NCBI RefSeq assembly: GCF_048564905.1
Contig: NC_133018.1
Span: 3,534,001 to 3,598,000 of the forward strand
Direction: 5' to 3'
From: Vicugna pacos
Taxonomy: Eukaryota > Chordata > Mammalia > Artiodactyla > Camelidae
Length of the DNA: 64,000 nt
Below the pieces are notes generated by a model. That model saw only the letters and a program-made list of their open reading frames with translations. It searched no databases and was not told the DNA's origin. Every line of letters starts with the position of its first letter. Position 1 is the stretch's first letter. Shown here one piece after another: positions 46,806 through 58,529 of the stretch. The translations under genes were made by a program, and so were the position numbers.

Positions 46806-47256
46806 AGCATTAGAAACACTGCTGTCTTCTGACTGACAGTAATAGTCACCCTCGTCCTCGGCCTGGGCCCCGCTGATGGTCAGGGTGGCTGTGCCCCCAG
46901 AGCTGGAGCCAGAGAACCGCTCAGGGATCCCTGAGGGTCTGCTGTCATCACCATAAATGACCAGCACAGGGGCCTGGCCTGGCTTCTGCTGGTACCAGTT
47001 AGCACCATAGCTTTCTAAGCTGTCTCCTTGGCAGGTGATCCTGGCCGTCTGTCCCAAGGACACGGACACTGCAGAGGGCTGAGTCAGTGCAGAAGATGCC
47101 ACATAACCTACAGGAGAGGAGAGGAGAGTGAGGGTGGAGACCAGGACCCCTGATGTTCAGGGAGAGGCTGATCCCTGGGTACCCTGAGGGCTGAGCCCTG
47201 GAGGCAGCACCTGTGCAGAGAGAGAGGAGGGGGAGCTGGAGGGGGGTCCAGGCCAT
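46806..47256 (-). CDS. IGLV3: Immunoglobulin lambda variable gene V-8, subgroup 3, apparently functional
   Basis: Leader exon 47211..47256 encodes [16 protein letters not shown] and has a CAG|GTGCTG donor. The intron is 103 nt, shorter than in V-1 because a block present in V-1 is missing. The acceptor is TAG, and the V exon is 47107..46806. The frame is open: [17 protein letters not shown]23 in [15 protein letters not shown], canonical [13 protein letters not shown]88, CDR3 [11 protein letters not shown]84 is G (EDEGDYYC). It is the closest relative of V-1 in position and CDR1, and keeps the usual P44 and L46 that V-1 has lost. It starts the second copy of block Y, right beside the ERVL fossil. 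Confidence 0.95.
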
Positions 47257-47359
47257 GGCGGAGGTGCCCTGAGCTCTCAGACCTGACAGCAGTGCAGGGC
47301 ACACCAGGTCTTCTCTTATTCCCTCCTTGAACTTTTGGGGCTGTGAATGATAAGTAATT

Positions 47360-47367
47360 ATGCAAAT
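47360..47367 (-). promoter_or_regulatory. Octamer promoter element of V-8
   Basis: Perfect ATTTGCAT on the minus strand, 104 nt upstream of the leader ATG. Confidence 0.9.
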
Positions 47368-49333
47368 GTCCTTCTCCTCTGGGGCTGAAACTTGATCAAA
47401 AGCAGTTGTGGTCTCAGGACATGTGACTCAGGAGGTCAGACTAGATCCCCCATTTCCTCCAAGCAGCTCCAGGGCAGGGAATCAGCCTTGGCCACCGACC
47501 TTTACCCTGGAGGATTCCTGGAATCACTCGTGGATCTGGTGCATAGACGATCACCTGTTGATGGTGCAAGGTCCTTAGTGTGACAAGTTAGCTGGACATT
47601 TAATAATCTAATTATAATTGCCAATAATTTCTGAACATAACTTTTTCCCTGCTTGGTCTCCATCCTCCACATCAGACCTCAGTTCTCACTCCAGGCAGGG
47701 CTGTGCCTGCAGGAATGCTCCGGCTCTTCTTTTCAAAACTTTCCACCCTGGACGTGTTTATAGCTTCTCTGCAGCCTCTGGCTTTCTGTGTGTAGCAAGA
47801 GTTCTTGTGCCCCTTGTCCAGGTTGTGACATGGTTATTTAAATATTGTCCTGGGACATGGTCTTCCCCTGGGAAGATCGCTACCTTTGCAGGGCACCCAG
47901 ATCCTCTTTCATTGCACCTCTAAGAGTTTGGACACTGGCTTGGTGAGCAAAGCCAGGCCTTGGAGGCTGTCAGGATGTTCTTTCTTTCCATGAAGGAGAG
48001 ACATATTCAGCCAATGAACGATCGGTTGGTGACTGTCCAGATACCAACACAGTTCTTCCCAGGACGTCGTTTCGGTTAAAGGCAAAGCCTTTGGTAGAAC
48101 TGGGTGTCTACTGTGCAGTTGGTGAGGTACTTGGAAACAGAACAGGTGCTTTTCATGGTGACTGTGATTTATAGGTAAAGCGTGATACTGGTGACGGGGT
48201 TAAGGTCATCACTTCCGATAGAGAAGCGGTTGTTTGCCAGTTTCTTACACAGAGCTCCCCACCGCAGGCGACCTGCCGTCAGTGTACCAGCTCATCGCAG
48301 GCTGATCTGTGGACCTTTCATTCTCTGTCCTGCTTTTCACAGCAGCATCATCTCCACTGTGTGGTGGCATCACTGGGCCTCACCCAGCCTTACTGCTCCT
48401 CATCTCCATCACTTCCTTGAAGGGCGGCCCTCAGGTAAATCCCCCACCCAGCTTCGTGCTTGCACCCAGGGCTGTGTCCCAGCGGGGGGAGCGCCTGCCA
48501 GATGAAGGATGCATGGAAGCATGGCATGCTGAGGGCTTTATTTCTGTGTCCCTTCTTCTGTCACCCACCCTCCCTGGGTGTGAGTGTCATCACAGCTGCT
48601 GAGGGCTGCACGGTGACACTGATGGGAAGTGCAAACTGTGTCAGTTGAAAAGATTCACAGCTGGGCCAGGCCCCCAGAAACACAGACATGGTCCTACAGC
48701 GCCACCTGCTTCTCGCTCTCCTCCTTTCTCCAAAGAGACTTCAGGCCTGAAGGACTCAGGTTTAGGCCTCCGACTCCCTGGGTCCTTTCTTGAAAACCTC
48801 TAAGTGAAATTTCTCAAGTTTATGCTCTACCTGAGCTTAGAAGTCCTCGAGTCCAGCCAGTAGCTCACTATCAAATACTGTCCATGTCTTCTGGCACATT
48901 CTGACATAAAGGGAAAGCGTGTGGTCATTTGGAGACTCCCTTTTGGATTCACCCCAAATCTGGTCATTTATGTTGACCTGGGACTTCTTGCTCTGGCCTG
49001 GATGTCTGTTTAGTAAGTTTTTTTCCAATCCTTGGGATAGCGACTGAGGGAAGAAGGAGTGGGGGGATGTGACCCTCTTCCACGGGGCTGGGATGGGTAT
49101 TTCAGCCGTGTTGATGTGATTAGCTGGTGGCCCTCACATTGTGAGATGGATCAGCCAGCTGTAGGGATTTGGGCAACTGAGGCACCAATAAATCTCTGGA
49201 CATTATTTGCTTCAGGGGATTTGAACCCTGAATGGAGCCCAGGGACTCCCTGAGAAGTGCTGGTGACTTCCAGTCACGTGATAAAGAGATGAGAGAGGAA
49301 GGAAAAGAAAGCTCTTTGCTTAATATGTGTATG

Positions 49334-49549
49334 TACACACAGACACACACACACAGACACACACACACAGACACACAAACACAGACACATACACACACAG
49401 ACACACACACACACAGACACATACACATACAAAGACACACACACAGACACACACACACACAGACACACAGACACACACACACAGACACACACACACACAT
49501 ACACACAGACACACACAGAGACAGACACACAGACACACACACAAACACT
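49334..49549. repeat. Long (CA)n/(CACAGA)n microsatellite
   Basis: About 215 bp of CACACA broken by regular AGACAC units. The alternating purine-pyrimidine composition can favour Z-DNA. Copy A has only about 24 bp here. Confidence 0.92.
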
Positions 49550-52279
49550 GACGACAAAGCAAAGAGGAGACACCCCTGATGCCTGCAGCATTCACGTCCG
49601 TGGCTGGTCCCGCAGGCACAGCTGGGAGCCACAGCCCCCTCCTTCTGCTGCTCAGGCTCTGTTCCCTTTGCCTTCCGCAAGCGTCTCAGCTGGTCATGGT
49701 TCTTGACCTTGGGGTGGGGGTGGTGACTCATACGTTCATTCCCGAAGGTTCTGGGCTATGAGCAGACCTGTTTGGACTGCCGGGTTGACCTTGGTTTGTG
49801 GTGGCCCACTTTGCTGAGTCCTTGCATAATTTCCAGCCTGGTCACCACTGACACCTGTTCATGAGGCCATGGGATGAAGAGACAGGAGGCTGGGAAAGAT
49901 GCTGCCTGGGACCTGCAGAGTGAGTCATCCTGGCCCTTTAATACAAAAGTCCTTCCTCCACTCAGATCACCCGTTGGTGGCGGTTCACACTGGACACAAA
50001 TATCTTCACTTTTTTTTTTGCCCACCGGGAGCGCTCTATCCACGTAACTTTCCCCAATTTAATTTTTTGACCAACTTTCCTATCATGTTTCTTCCAAGTT
50101 CCAGACCATCCAGCCAAACCAATTAATAGGTGTATAATCGCACGCTTGGCCATTTCACCTTCCAGAAAGCACAGCCAGGTGCGCTGCCGGAAGTGCTGCC
50201 CACGGAGGGTGTCCTCTCACCGTGTCCCTGGAGGACGCCCCGAGCCGGGCCACAGGGATGCGGCTGCCCATCTGTGCTGCACTCTTTACCAGGGGCACCT
50301 GGTTGTGTAGTTCAGTGGGTCAGATGGCACCCAGTTCATGGTGGGCAGTTCAGGCCACATTATAATTATACTTTGGAACTGGAGAAATGACCACAAGATG
50401 GATTCAGGGACCTACTCGAGCCACTTTGAGACAGACCTGAGATAGAACCCATTCACTGTTCAGCTGATCTCCAGAAACCCCGACTCTCACTGGACGGCCA
50501 CGGTGAGGTTTGAAGGTCCCAGAACCAATGTCAGTTCACAACCGGGGTCTAGTAGTCCCTCAAATTCGGATTATTTCCTTTTCTCCACCACACAATTACT
50601 CTGATAAAGGCTATTGTTGCCTTTGGGAAAGACCGGGAGAAAGATCAACAGTATGAATTTTCAGTGATGCACCGGAGCTCTTCCACAAGGGGACGAAGCC
50701 TCCCTTTCCTTCATGGGGGTCTGGGTCTGTAAACTGGCTCCAGGCTGGGAATCCATTGATTGAGTGGCTGTGACTCTCTTTTTGTGACTTGAGTTAAAGT
50801 TCTGCTCACTGGACCTTGACGTGTTTTTCTTATAAGCACAAGTAGATCACTGACCCCCAAGCCACCCCCAACGTTGCCCCTGAGGACCAGGAGCACAAGC
50901 ATGAGTCCACCCAGATGAGCAGGGGACAACAGGGAGGAGTCGTAACCTGACCCTGAGCATGCCCTCCCCATTGTGCCCTTTGTCCTCTGCAGAGAGAACT
51001 GTCCTTTTCCCCTTCTGATTATCACAGGAGACACGACTGCCATGAGCCCAGTGGCCGGTGTCCTGACTTCCAAGTGGATGAATGAGAGGAGAGCAGCTGT
51101 CAGAAGGGGGCATTTCTGTGCCCACCGCTGTGACATTTATTATGCAATTGATGGTCAACGATTTCATCCCATTTCATCTTTGTGTTATTGCTCTGGTGAC
51201 AAGATGTGATTTTACTGCTTGTAGACTCCACCTTCCTACATCCCCATGTCAAGATACAAGTGATCTCTGAACCCAGGAACACTGAAGACCACTGGGAAAA
51301 TATTTCCTCTGGTTTTTCTCCTTCAGGGCCTTAAATCTCTTGCTCATCTTTCCCATTTTCCTCCCAAACTTCTCCTGACTCCTTCAGTTTTACCAAATTT
51401 AAAACTGTACCATTGCATCTTGATTTCATATAAGATGTATGAAATACACATTTTTCCCCCACCAAATACACGTATAAAACCCAAACAAAAGTCGTGTAGG
51501 ATCTACTCAGTTACCAAGTAAAGAATCGATCAGAGCAGGTTGGGGAAGACACTAGCACTGGAAGGTCATTGAAGTAGGGTTGGGTGAGGTTCCATTTTCC
51601 CCTGGGTTCAGGCACCCTCAGGTTGGGAGGGCTCCTGTCTGAGACAGAAGAGCTGCACAACAGCTTCCCTTGATCTGGCAGAAGGCAGAAGGCAGAAGGA
51701 GAGCTCCAGTGTCAGAGTAGCTGCAGGACACTCACAGGTCCCTGGCCATGTGCCCTGCCCTCTGTTCCCCAGCCCAGCATCCTGGCTGGGCAGCAGTGCT
51801 GCTGGAGGCAGAGGGATGATTCCCTATGACATAGGAGCTGTCTTTCTACCAAGGGGATGATCATCCCCTTTGCTTCTGTCCTTTCTGTCCTCCTGCTGCT
51901 TGACATGGACACAGGTCCTGCCACAGGACATGGACAACAGTTTAAGGGAACTAATGTCACAGTGTCTGATCCAGAGAACAGAGAAGTAAACTCAGGGTCC
52001 AGGGAAGACTGAGGAGATGGTAGGAGGAGATTCGCTAAAGTTAATGTGAAAATCGTTCATGATGCCTGAGCTGCCCTCTGAGCCACACTTGCATGGATTC
52101 TGACAGCAAATAGCACAGGAAAGAATTTAGGGAGGGACCTAAGGGACAGAAAACCACCCAGGTCCCAGACGGGCCTCTGTGCAGCTCACTTGCAGGACAC
52201 ATCCAAAAAGCACATCTACAATTTTATAAATTGAACTGATGCAGAAAGAACAGTGTTCTCACAAAGCTGGTGTAATTAA

Positions 52280-52650
52280 TCACCTGGACTCAGCTGTGCA
52301 GACAGTGGGGTTAAACAAAACTATGAAGATGGGATTACACAAGACCCATTGCTCCATCATTGAGTACTGGAAAAGGGGACAGAAGCCAGACACAAAGGGC
52401 CACGTGGGATATGACTGCCGTTACGTGAAAAATCTAGAATAGGTTGGTAGCACGTGAATGGTTTGGAGGATGGAGGGACCAGGGGAAGGGGACTGACGGG
52501 CGATGGATGAAGTCTTTGCATAACGAGGATGAAAAATACTCTGGAAGGTAGAGTCTTCACGGATGTTCAAACGTGTGAACATATGAAAACCCATTGATTT
52601 ATTTACCCCAAACTGATGTATGTTGTGGATTCTTTAGTGTATTTATGAAG
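52280..52650 (+). mobile_element. Old L1 3'-end relic, copy B
   Basis: Paralogue of 14,650..15,060 (AAGCCAGACACAAAGGGCCA, GATGAAAAATACTCTGG). Confidence 0.6.
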
Positions 52651-52980
52651 AAATAGGAAGGCTTGGATGCTGGAAGGTAGAAGTTGTTCCCCAGTGATTT
52701 TGAAAATTAACATTCTGTGTGGCTGTGTGTGCGCTGAACACGCGTGCCAATGGATGTGCATCTAGACACATATATGCAGAGTCAGAGAGGAGAGGGGATA
52801 TCCAAAAAGCACCTGTGGCAAAGCATTCCAAACTGGTGCATCTGGGAAAGGTTCTGCAGGGGTTCTTCATGAAACCTCTCCAGTTTGGTTTAAACGTGTA
52901 ATTATTTCCAAAACACACACATGAAAAACAAATGAAACTCTGTTGAGTTCAGGAGAGAAGAGCTGAGTGAGCTCAGGGCA

Positions 52981-53019
52981 GGTTTTGGTCTCACTTCCCC
53001 ATGACCGTGGACCACTGTG
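52981..53019 (-). other. 23-RSS of V-9
   Basis: Heptamer CACAGTG (53013..53019), 23-bp spacer, nonamer ACCAAAACC (52981..52989), the best nonamer among the subgroup-2 genes here. Confidence 0.94.
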
Positions 53020-53486
53020 CACATTGTTGCTGCTTCTATATGAGGCACAGTAATAATCAGCCTCGTCCTCAGACTGGAGCCCAGAGATGGTCAGGGAGGC
53101 CGTGTTGCCTGACTTGGAGCCAGAGAAGCGATCAGGGATCCCTGAGGCTCGATAGCTGACTGCATAGATCAGGAGTTTGGGGGCCGTGCCTGGGAGCTGT
53201 TGGTACCAGGAGACATAGTTTCCGTATTCAACATCACTGCTGGTTCCAGCGCAGGAGATGGTGACCGTCTTTCCCAGAGTTCCGGACACGGAGGGAGGCT
53301 GAGTCACGGCAGAGTGGGCCCAGGACCCTGAAAAGAGCAAAATCACACTGGTCAGTTTACGGCTGAGCCGCAGGTCACCCTGTGGACAGAGACAGAAAGG
53401 GTTAGCCAGAAGTCCCCGTGTCCCTTCCCTGGAGCCTCACCTGTGCCCTGAGTGAGGAGGGTGACAAGGAGCAGATCCCAGGTCAT
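53020..53486 (-). CDS. IGLV2: Immunoglobulin lambda variable gene V-9, subgroup 2, apparently functional
   Basis: Leader exon 53441..53486 encodes [16 protein letters not shown] (Thr2 and Asp4 replace the usual Ala) and has a CAG|GTGAGG donor. V exon 53327..53020 follows a TTTTCAG acceptor and is open: [18 protein letters not shown]23 in ISC, CDR1 [15 protein letters not shown]2 [18 protein letters not shown]88, CDR3 ASYRSSNNV. The mature chain starts with H where relatives have Q. Promoter and RSS are intact, with a nonamer close to consensus. It is the positional partner of pseudogene V-3, with which it shares the RSSNN CDR3 core, but keeps the CDR2 Arg codon (CGA) that became a stop there. 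Confidence 0.95.
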
Positions 53487-53590
53487 GGTGGAGATGCCCC
53501 AGAGCGCTGCCTTCTGAGCCCCTAGCCCTGGGCCTGGTCCCCAGACCTCTCTTATCCCCTCCCCCTGCTGCAGAGGAGGGCAGGGCCTCC

Positions 53591-53598
53591 ATGCAAAT
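53591..53598 (-). promoter_or_regulatory. Octamer promoter element of V-9
   Basis: Perfect ATTTGCAT on the minus strand, 105 nt upstream of the leader ATG; a TATA-like GGATAAGAGAGG lies between. Confidence 0.9.
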
Positions 53599-53609
53599 CT
53601 GCTCCTGCC

Positions 53610-54650
53610 CCTGCTTCCCCCACCCCCTGACCTGGACTTGATTCTAGACACTTCTCTATCCTTGGACACAGAGCCGTTCTGGGAGAATTAATACTCTTAT
53701 TTTTTTCTTACTCAGTACTCACTAACCATTACAGAGCTGTGGAAATTGAGCCATCGTTGGATGTCCCTGTCATCCTGTGCCAAAATCAAGATATTGTTCG
53801 CTAATAATCACAAAAATTATTTTCTATTTTGTGTGTCAAATTTGAGGACACAGTCGAGAAGTACTGGGGTTATTAGTGATTCAATCTCTTCTCATCCTCA
53901 CATCAATGGAGGGCTGAGGGTGTCCACCCCTCTCCCCATTCTAACTCCTCAGCATGATGGTCCCCTTGTCCCTCTGGTCCCTGATTCTGTGGTGCTCTGA
54001 GTAGAGGCTCGGGGACACTTATTGGTGTTTCTATTGAAGGGCTCATGAAGCAGAAGCAATGGGGATCTTGCACCCCAGGCTCTCCATGAGGGGGCTCAAG
54101 AGGCAGCCGCTGTGGGACCTGACCCAGGGCAGGCAAAACACAGAACTTTCCCTAATCCCAGGTCCTCGCTGCCCCCTGGTGGCCGCAGAAGGGGCCAACG
54201 GTGTCCAAGGAGGCAGCTGAAGGGGATTGACACCCCAGGTCTGATCCGCCACTTCTCCTTCCTCCCCTCCCAGCTCCACTCATGCTACTGTTTCTTGTCA
54301 CACAGATCACATGAGATGGCAAAAGGAGAACCTGGTACCCACAGAGCAGATCCCTGCTTCCTTTCCCGGTTCATGGAGGGGGCCCAGGAGGGATCGCTCG
54401 TGTGTGTGTGTTTGTACTTGTGCTGCTGTGTGCGCGTGTGACTTCTGTGTGTGCATTTACAGAGAGAGAGCACAGCCTGAGATAGAACCTAACCTGACTT
54501 GATGGTGAAAGTTTGTTTTCCTTGTATCTAGATCCTCATCTCAGGGGCAGGCACACACACAGGATTTGTATGGGAAGAGCTGCCCAAGGGTTGAGAATAA
54601 AATCCTTGGAAAGACCTGCTTGCAAGACAGGCCCTTGGTTTTTGTCTGGG
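53610..54650. other. Intergenic upstream of V-9
   Basis: Colinear with copy A up to about 54,280. A TG-rich run lies at 54,400..54,460. No gene. Confidence 0.5.
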
Positions 54651-55075
54651 AATTTGATTTCGGGAAGATTCTGACTCTTTTCCCATAAGAATGACCTGCA
54701 GAACCTACAGGTTTATGGAAACTTATGGTTTAGACTCATCCACTGACTTCCCCCGAAAGGCCAGAATTTCAGTGGGTGCCAGGCATAGGATGCCTAGAAC
54801 ACAAGCGCCCTGGGAGTGTAAGAAACTTGAGGGCCTGCGGAGCCTCCCTGGGACACAATTCTTCTCGGATATTCTCACGATTTGATGCTGGGGAAGAAGC
54901 CCTTCCATGTGGTTCCCCTGGGACAGGTCACCTGGAAGCTTCTCCTGGTTTCCTGGGACTTCGCCTCATCCTCTGTTGCCCTTTGCTGGCTCTGCTTTGT
55001 CTCCTGAAGGAAATCACAGTGACAAGGCTGAGTCTCTAGGATCTTAGAAGTCTTTTTAGTGACACAAACTGTGGC
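54650..55075 (+). mobile_element. Possible LTR-type fossil (MaLR/ERVL look)
   Basis: The right part (GGTTTCCTGGGACTTCGCC, then TTGCCCTTTGCTGGCTCTGC) resembles the end of an old LTR of this kind. Weak call from text similarity only. Confidence 0.25.
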
Positions 55076-55079
55076 CTGA

Positions 55080-57897
55080 GGTCTTGGGGACCCTGGACAC
55101 AGGATGACCTGAGTAAACAGGCAGGGTCTAAGGCTTCCCCCCTCTCTTCCCTTTGTGCCCAGGGATAAATGGGATCATGGCATCGTGGTTTGCACTGAAG
55201 TCACTGCTCCCAGATCACCCCAAGGGTTTACTCAGTCTTGAGCACTGGAAACTCTCTGCTGCTCCCCACCATCAACATGACACCCCCAGAACAAGCACCT
55301 GTCCACACTCCAACATCTGCCCCCTGGGCTTTCGGTGTGGGCTCCTGTCCACATCACTCTGGGTTCTCTCAGTGGCTCCTGGATCTAAAGCGGGAAGCCC
55401 AGGTGCAGCCCCAGGCGCCCTCCCGGAAGCTGCTGGAGCAAGAAGCACGCTGATCTCACGTGCCCCCTGAGCGCCCGCTGTTCCCCTCAGGACACCACAC
55501 GCCTCTCTTGTGGGGTCCCCAGTATTAGGAGGGACTCCTCTGCCAGGCAGCACATGGACTGTACTTGTTCTGGAGAAAATACCCACATGGTCCAGCTGTT
55601 GTTTCTCCAAAACACAGGCTAATGCCCACTGCTTCCTTCTGTATTTTCTCCTTTAAAAAGTTTGCAGTGGGATCATAAGTAATACAAACCACCCGAACGA
55701 ACGTTCTTCATTTAACACGTTTCACTGTGATTCTTGTTTTTTTTTTAATTAACAGATTTATTGAGGTGTGATTCCTTTAAGGTCAACTACATGCATTTCA
55801 GGTGTACAATTTGATGCATTTTGATAGATGTTGACTGTGATTCTTCATTGGATTTTTTTAATGAATTGTACTTGTGTGTTACAAATATAAAGACAGACAG
55901 CGAACAGTATGTATATAATCCAGCAGAGAAATGAGACTTGTGAGGTATTTTTTTTTTTTGTAAGTTAATGTCATCAGGGATTCTTCATCTCTGCTCCAGA
56001 AGAAGAAACCTAGAAAGGACCCCTGGACCTCCACTGTGCAGAACCCAAATTTGCTGTGGACTCTGAGGGATAATCCCCTCCGTGCACACCCCACAGTTCC
56101 CACTGCCAGGTTATGCAGACACCCCAACATCCACCTTCACTCCTGAGCTCCGTCCCCACGTGCAGTCCAAATAAAGTTGGGCCATCACATTTGATGGGGA
56201 CACAAGGGAACAGATGGTTTTGACTTGAATCCGTTTCCTTCTGTTCAAAGTTTTTCTTTTCATTGAGATGCAGAGAATCAAGATATAATTTATCCGGGAA
56301 GCCAGATATTTGTTACGATGTGTATTTCCAAATGTATTTCAAAGATTGAATCAAAACTTGTCCAAAAGTTTCTGATCATGCTAAAGAGGCAAAATGAGAG
56401 TCTCTTAAGATAGTGTGTATTAAACTTTAGGGACCTTGCATGGGGACAGTAGAGGGCAGGGCTCGTGGAAGGACATAGGACTGACCGCTGCTCAGATGCT
56501 CACGAACAAACACACACATCTGGCCATAAAGAGCCGGACTGATTGTTTAAACTGCAAGCCTGGAATGAGGACATTCAGAGGGATATTTGATGTCACATCT
56601 CAGTATAATTTGAAGGCTACGACTCCTCAACATTTGTACAGACATATTGAGGTCATTGTCAATTTAAAAACAAGGCTTTCTAACAAAAATGTAAGGTGAG
56701 TTATAAATGCAGGTGGATGTCCCATAGAAAAAGAGAGAGAACAGGAGAGCAGACAGAGGGACAGAACGCCCCGCTGCCCCACAGCCATGGGGGAGGGCAC
56801 GAAGTAACAGAGCCTATTCCGGGAGAGTAAAAACACTCTGATTCCCGGACCCCAAACCTAGAAGCAGCTATTACTGCAATGAAAGTGAAGTCTAGAAAGG
56901 AACCTGATGCCGATTCTCAGCAATACACCAGAGCTATGACCCGATAGATTGTAAGACCTGTGATTCTGGCCCAACAGAAAATGCTGGGATGAAGGAAAAT
57001 GACTATTCACGTGGACACTATTATGGAATGTGGAAAATATGGGGCCTGATTGGCAAGGTTTAAAAATCAGATTTATCAGGAAGATGATGTAGTGAGCAAA
57101 AGCGGGCACATGGCAGGCAGGAGGTGAGCCTGATTGGGCGGGAGTGCTTCCAAACATAGAGGGGCCTTCAATGAACCAGCCTGGCTGACACGGGGCTGCA
57201 CCTTCATGAGAACCAGGAGACACAAGCACAGAAAAGAGCTGCTCCAGGCTGTAGAAGCCGGAAAACACCGGATGTCAACTGTTCTTCTCTTACCTTGTAG
57301 GTGTGGGGGGAACCCGTTATGCAGCAAATAGATTCCTAGTGCAATTTGTTTTTCATCTCATTGGTTTAAGGAATTCACATAACTTCAATTTTACGAAAGG
57401 TTGCATTTGGAAACTGTCTCCCAGTTTCAAGAAAATGTAAATATTGGACCCAGTACACATGTGCCCACTTTAAAAATGAATTCTCACCATTGTTAGATTA
57501 GCAGGGATTCCACCTAGAACCGGCGATGGCTCCTCACAGGGACGTGTGTCCTGATGTCAAGAGAATGACAGAGACACCCACCAGGGCAGCCTCCATTCGG
57601 AGCCACCTTGCAAGGAGCCCATTGTCTTGGGGAGACTTTCCCCTGCAGGGCGGTTCCCGGACAGGGCTCACCAGGGGAGGAGAGGGCAACTGTGAGAGAC
57701 CCAGTGTCTGTCCCCGACCCCTGGCTCAGTCTGCTCACATGGAGAACAAAGAGAAGGGAAAATAAACAGGAAAACCACGCCCTCTTCTTTGTCCTCCTCC
57801 CTCTGCAGGGTCTCCTTTCAGCTCTGATGCTTCAACAACAGAAGCAGATGGACAACCAGCAGAGGCAGAGCCACGGGGATCCTGAGGGCTCAGGGCA
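55080..57897. other. Copy-B-specific intergenic sequence
   Basis: Includes an L1-like fragment at 55,740..55,840. The rest, including 56,400..57,350, has no repeat or gene I can name. Confidence 0.4.
55740..55840 (-). mobile_element. Short old L1 fragment
   Basis: GATTTATTGAGGTGTGATTCC followed by GGTGTACAATTTGATGCATT, a well-known old L1 3' text in antisense. Confidence 0.55.
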
Positions 57898-57936
57898 GGT
57901 TGTGGTCTCACTTCCCCATAAGCGTGGACCACTGTG
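57898..57936 (-). other. 23-RSS of V-10
   Basis: Heptamer CACAGTG (57930..57936), 23-bp spacer, nonamer ACCACAACC (57898..57906), the same heptamer and nonamer as V-4. Confidence 0.94.
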
Positions 57937-58406
57937 CACAGTGCTACTAGTTGTATATGAGGCACAGAAATAATCTGCCTCGTCCTCAGACTGGAGCCCA
58001 GAGATGCTCAGGGAGGCTGTGTTGCCTGACTTGGAGCCAGAGAAGCGATCAGGGATCCCTGAGGCTCGTTTATTGACCACATATATCAGGAGTTTGGGGG
58101 CCGTTCCTGGGAGCTGTTGATACCAGGAGACATAGTTATAGCCCCCAATGTCACTGCTGGTTCCAGCGCAGGAGATGGTGACCGTCTTTCCCAGAGTCCC
58201 AGACACCGATGGAGGCTGAGTCAGGGCAGAGTTGGCCCACGACCCTGAAAAGAGCAAAAACACATTCTTGGTCATCTCATGCATGGGCCCCAGATCACCC
58301 TGAGGATAGAGACAATAAGGATGAGCCAGATATTCCCATGTCCCTTCCCTGGAGCCTCACCTGTGCCCTGAGTGAGGAGGGTGAGAAGGAGCAGAGCCCA
58401 GGCCAT
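57937..58406 (-). CDS. IGLV2: Immunoglobulin lambda variable gene V-10, subgroup 2, apparently functional
   Basis: Leader exon 58361..58406 encodes [16 protein letters not shown] and has a CAG|GTGAGG donor. V exon 58244..57937 follows a TTTTCAG acceptor and is open: [18 protein letters not shown]23, CDR1 [15 protein letters not shown]2 [18 protein letters not shown]88 in YFC, CDR3 ASYTTSSTV. This is the most typical camelid subgroup-2 sequence of the window. The octamer and TATA-like box are intact, and the RSS is canonical. It is the positional partner of V-4, sharing the same CDR3 and the same upstream flank, but with a working start codon and full leader. It is the most 5' V gene seen here in transcriptional order. 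Confidence 0.95.
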
Positions 58407-58510
58407 GGTGGAGATGCCCCAGAGTGCTGCCTTCTGAGCCTCCAACCCTGGGCCTGGCCCCCAGACCTCTCTTATACCCTCCCCCTGCTGCAGAGAAGGG
58501 CGGGGCCTCC

Positions 58511-58518
58511 ATGCAAAT
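58511..58518 (-). promoter_or_regulatory. Octamer promoter element of V-10
   Basis: Perfect ATTTGCAT on the minus strand, 105 nt upstream of the leader ATG. Confidence 0.9.
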
Positions 58519-58529
58519 CTGTTCCTGCC

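Larger units (their letters stand above)
47370..52980. other. Intergenic, block Y copy B, between V-8 and V-9
   Basis: Colinear with 8,190..11,481 and then 13,285..15,380 of copy A. The segment carrying V-2 is missing at about 50,843. Contains the long CA tract and an L1 3' relic (52,280..52,650). Confidence 0.6.

Noticed and set aside
49120-49731. Cysteine- and valine-rich proteins on the minus strand
   Set aside because: Translation of the CA microsatellite; no coding value.
54650-55470. Non-immunoglobulin gene upstream of V-9
   Set aside because: Short overlapping frames only; the text partly resembles an old LTR-type repeat, and no exon pattern is seen.
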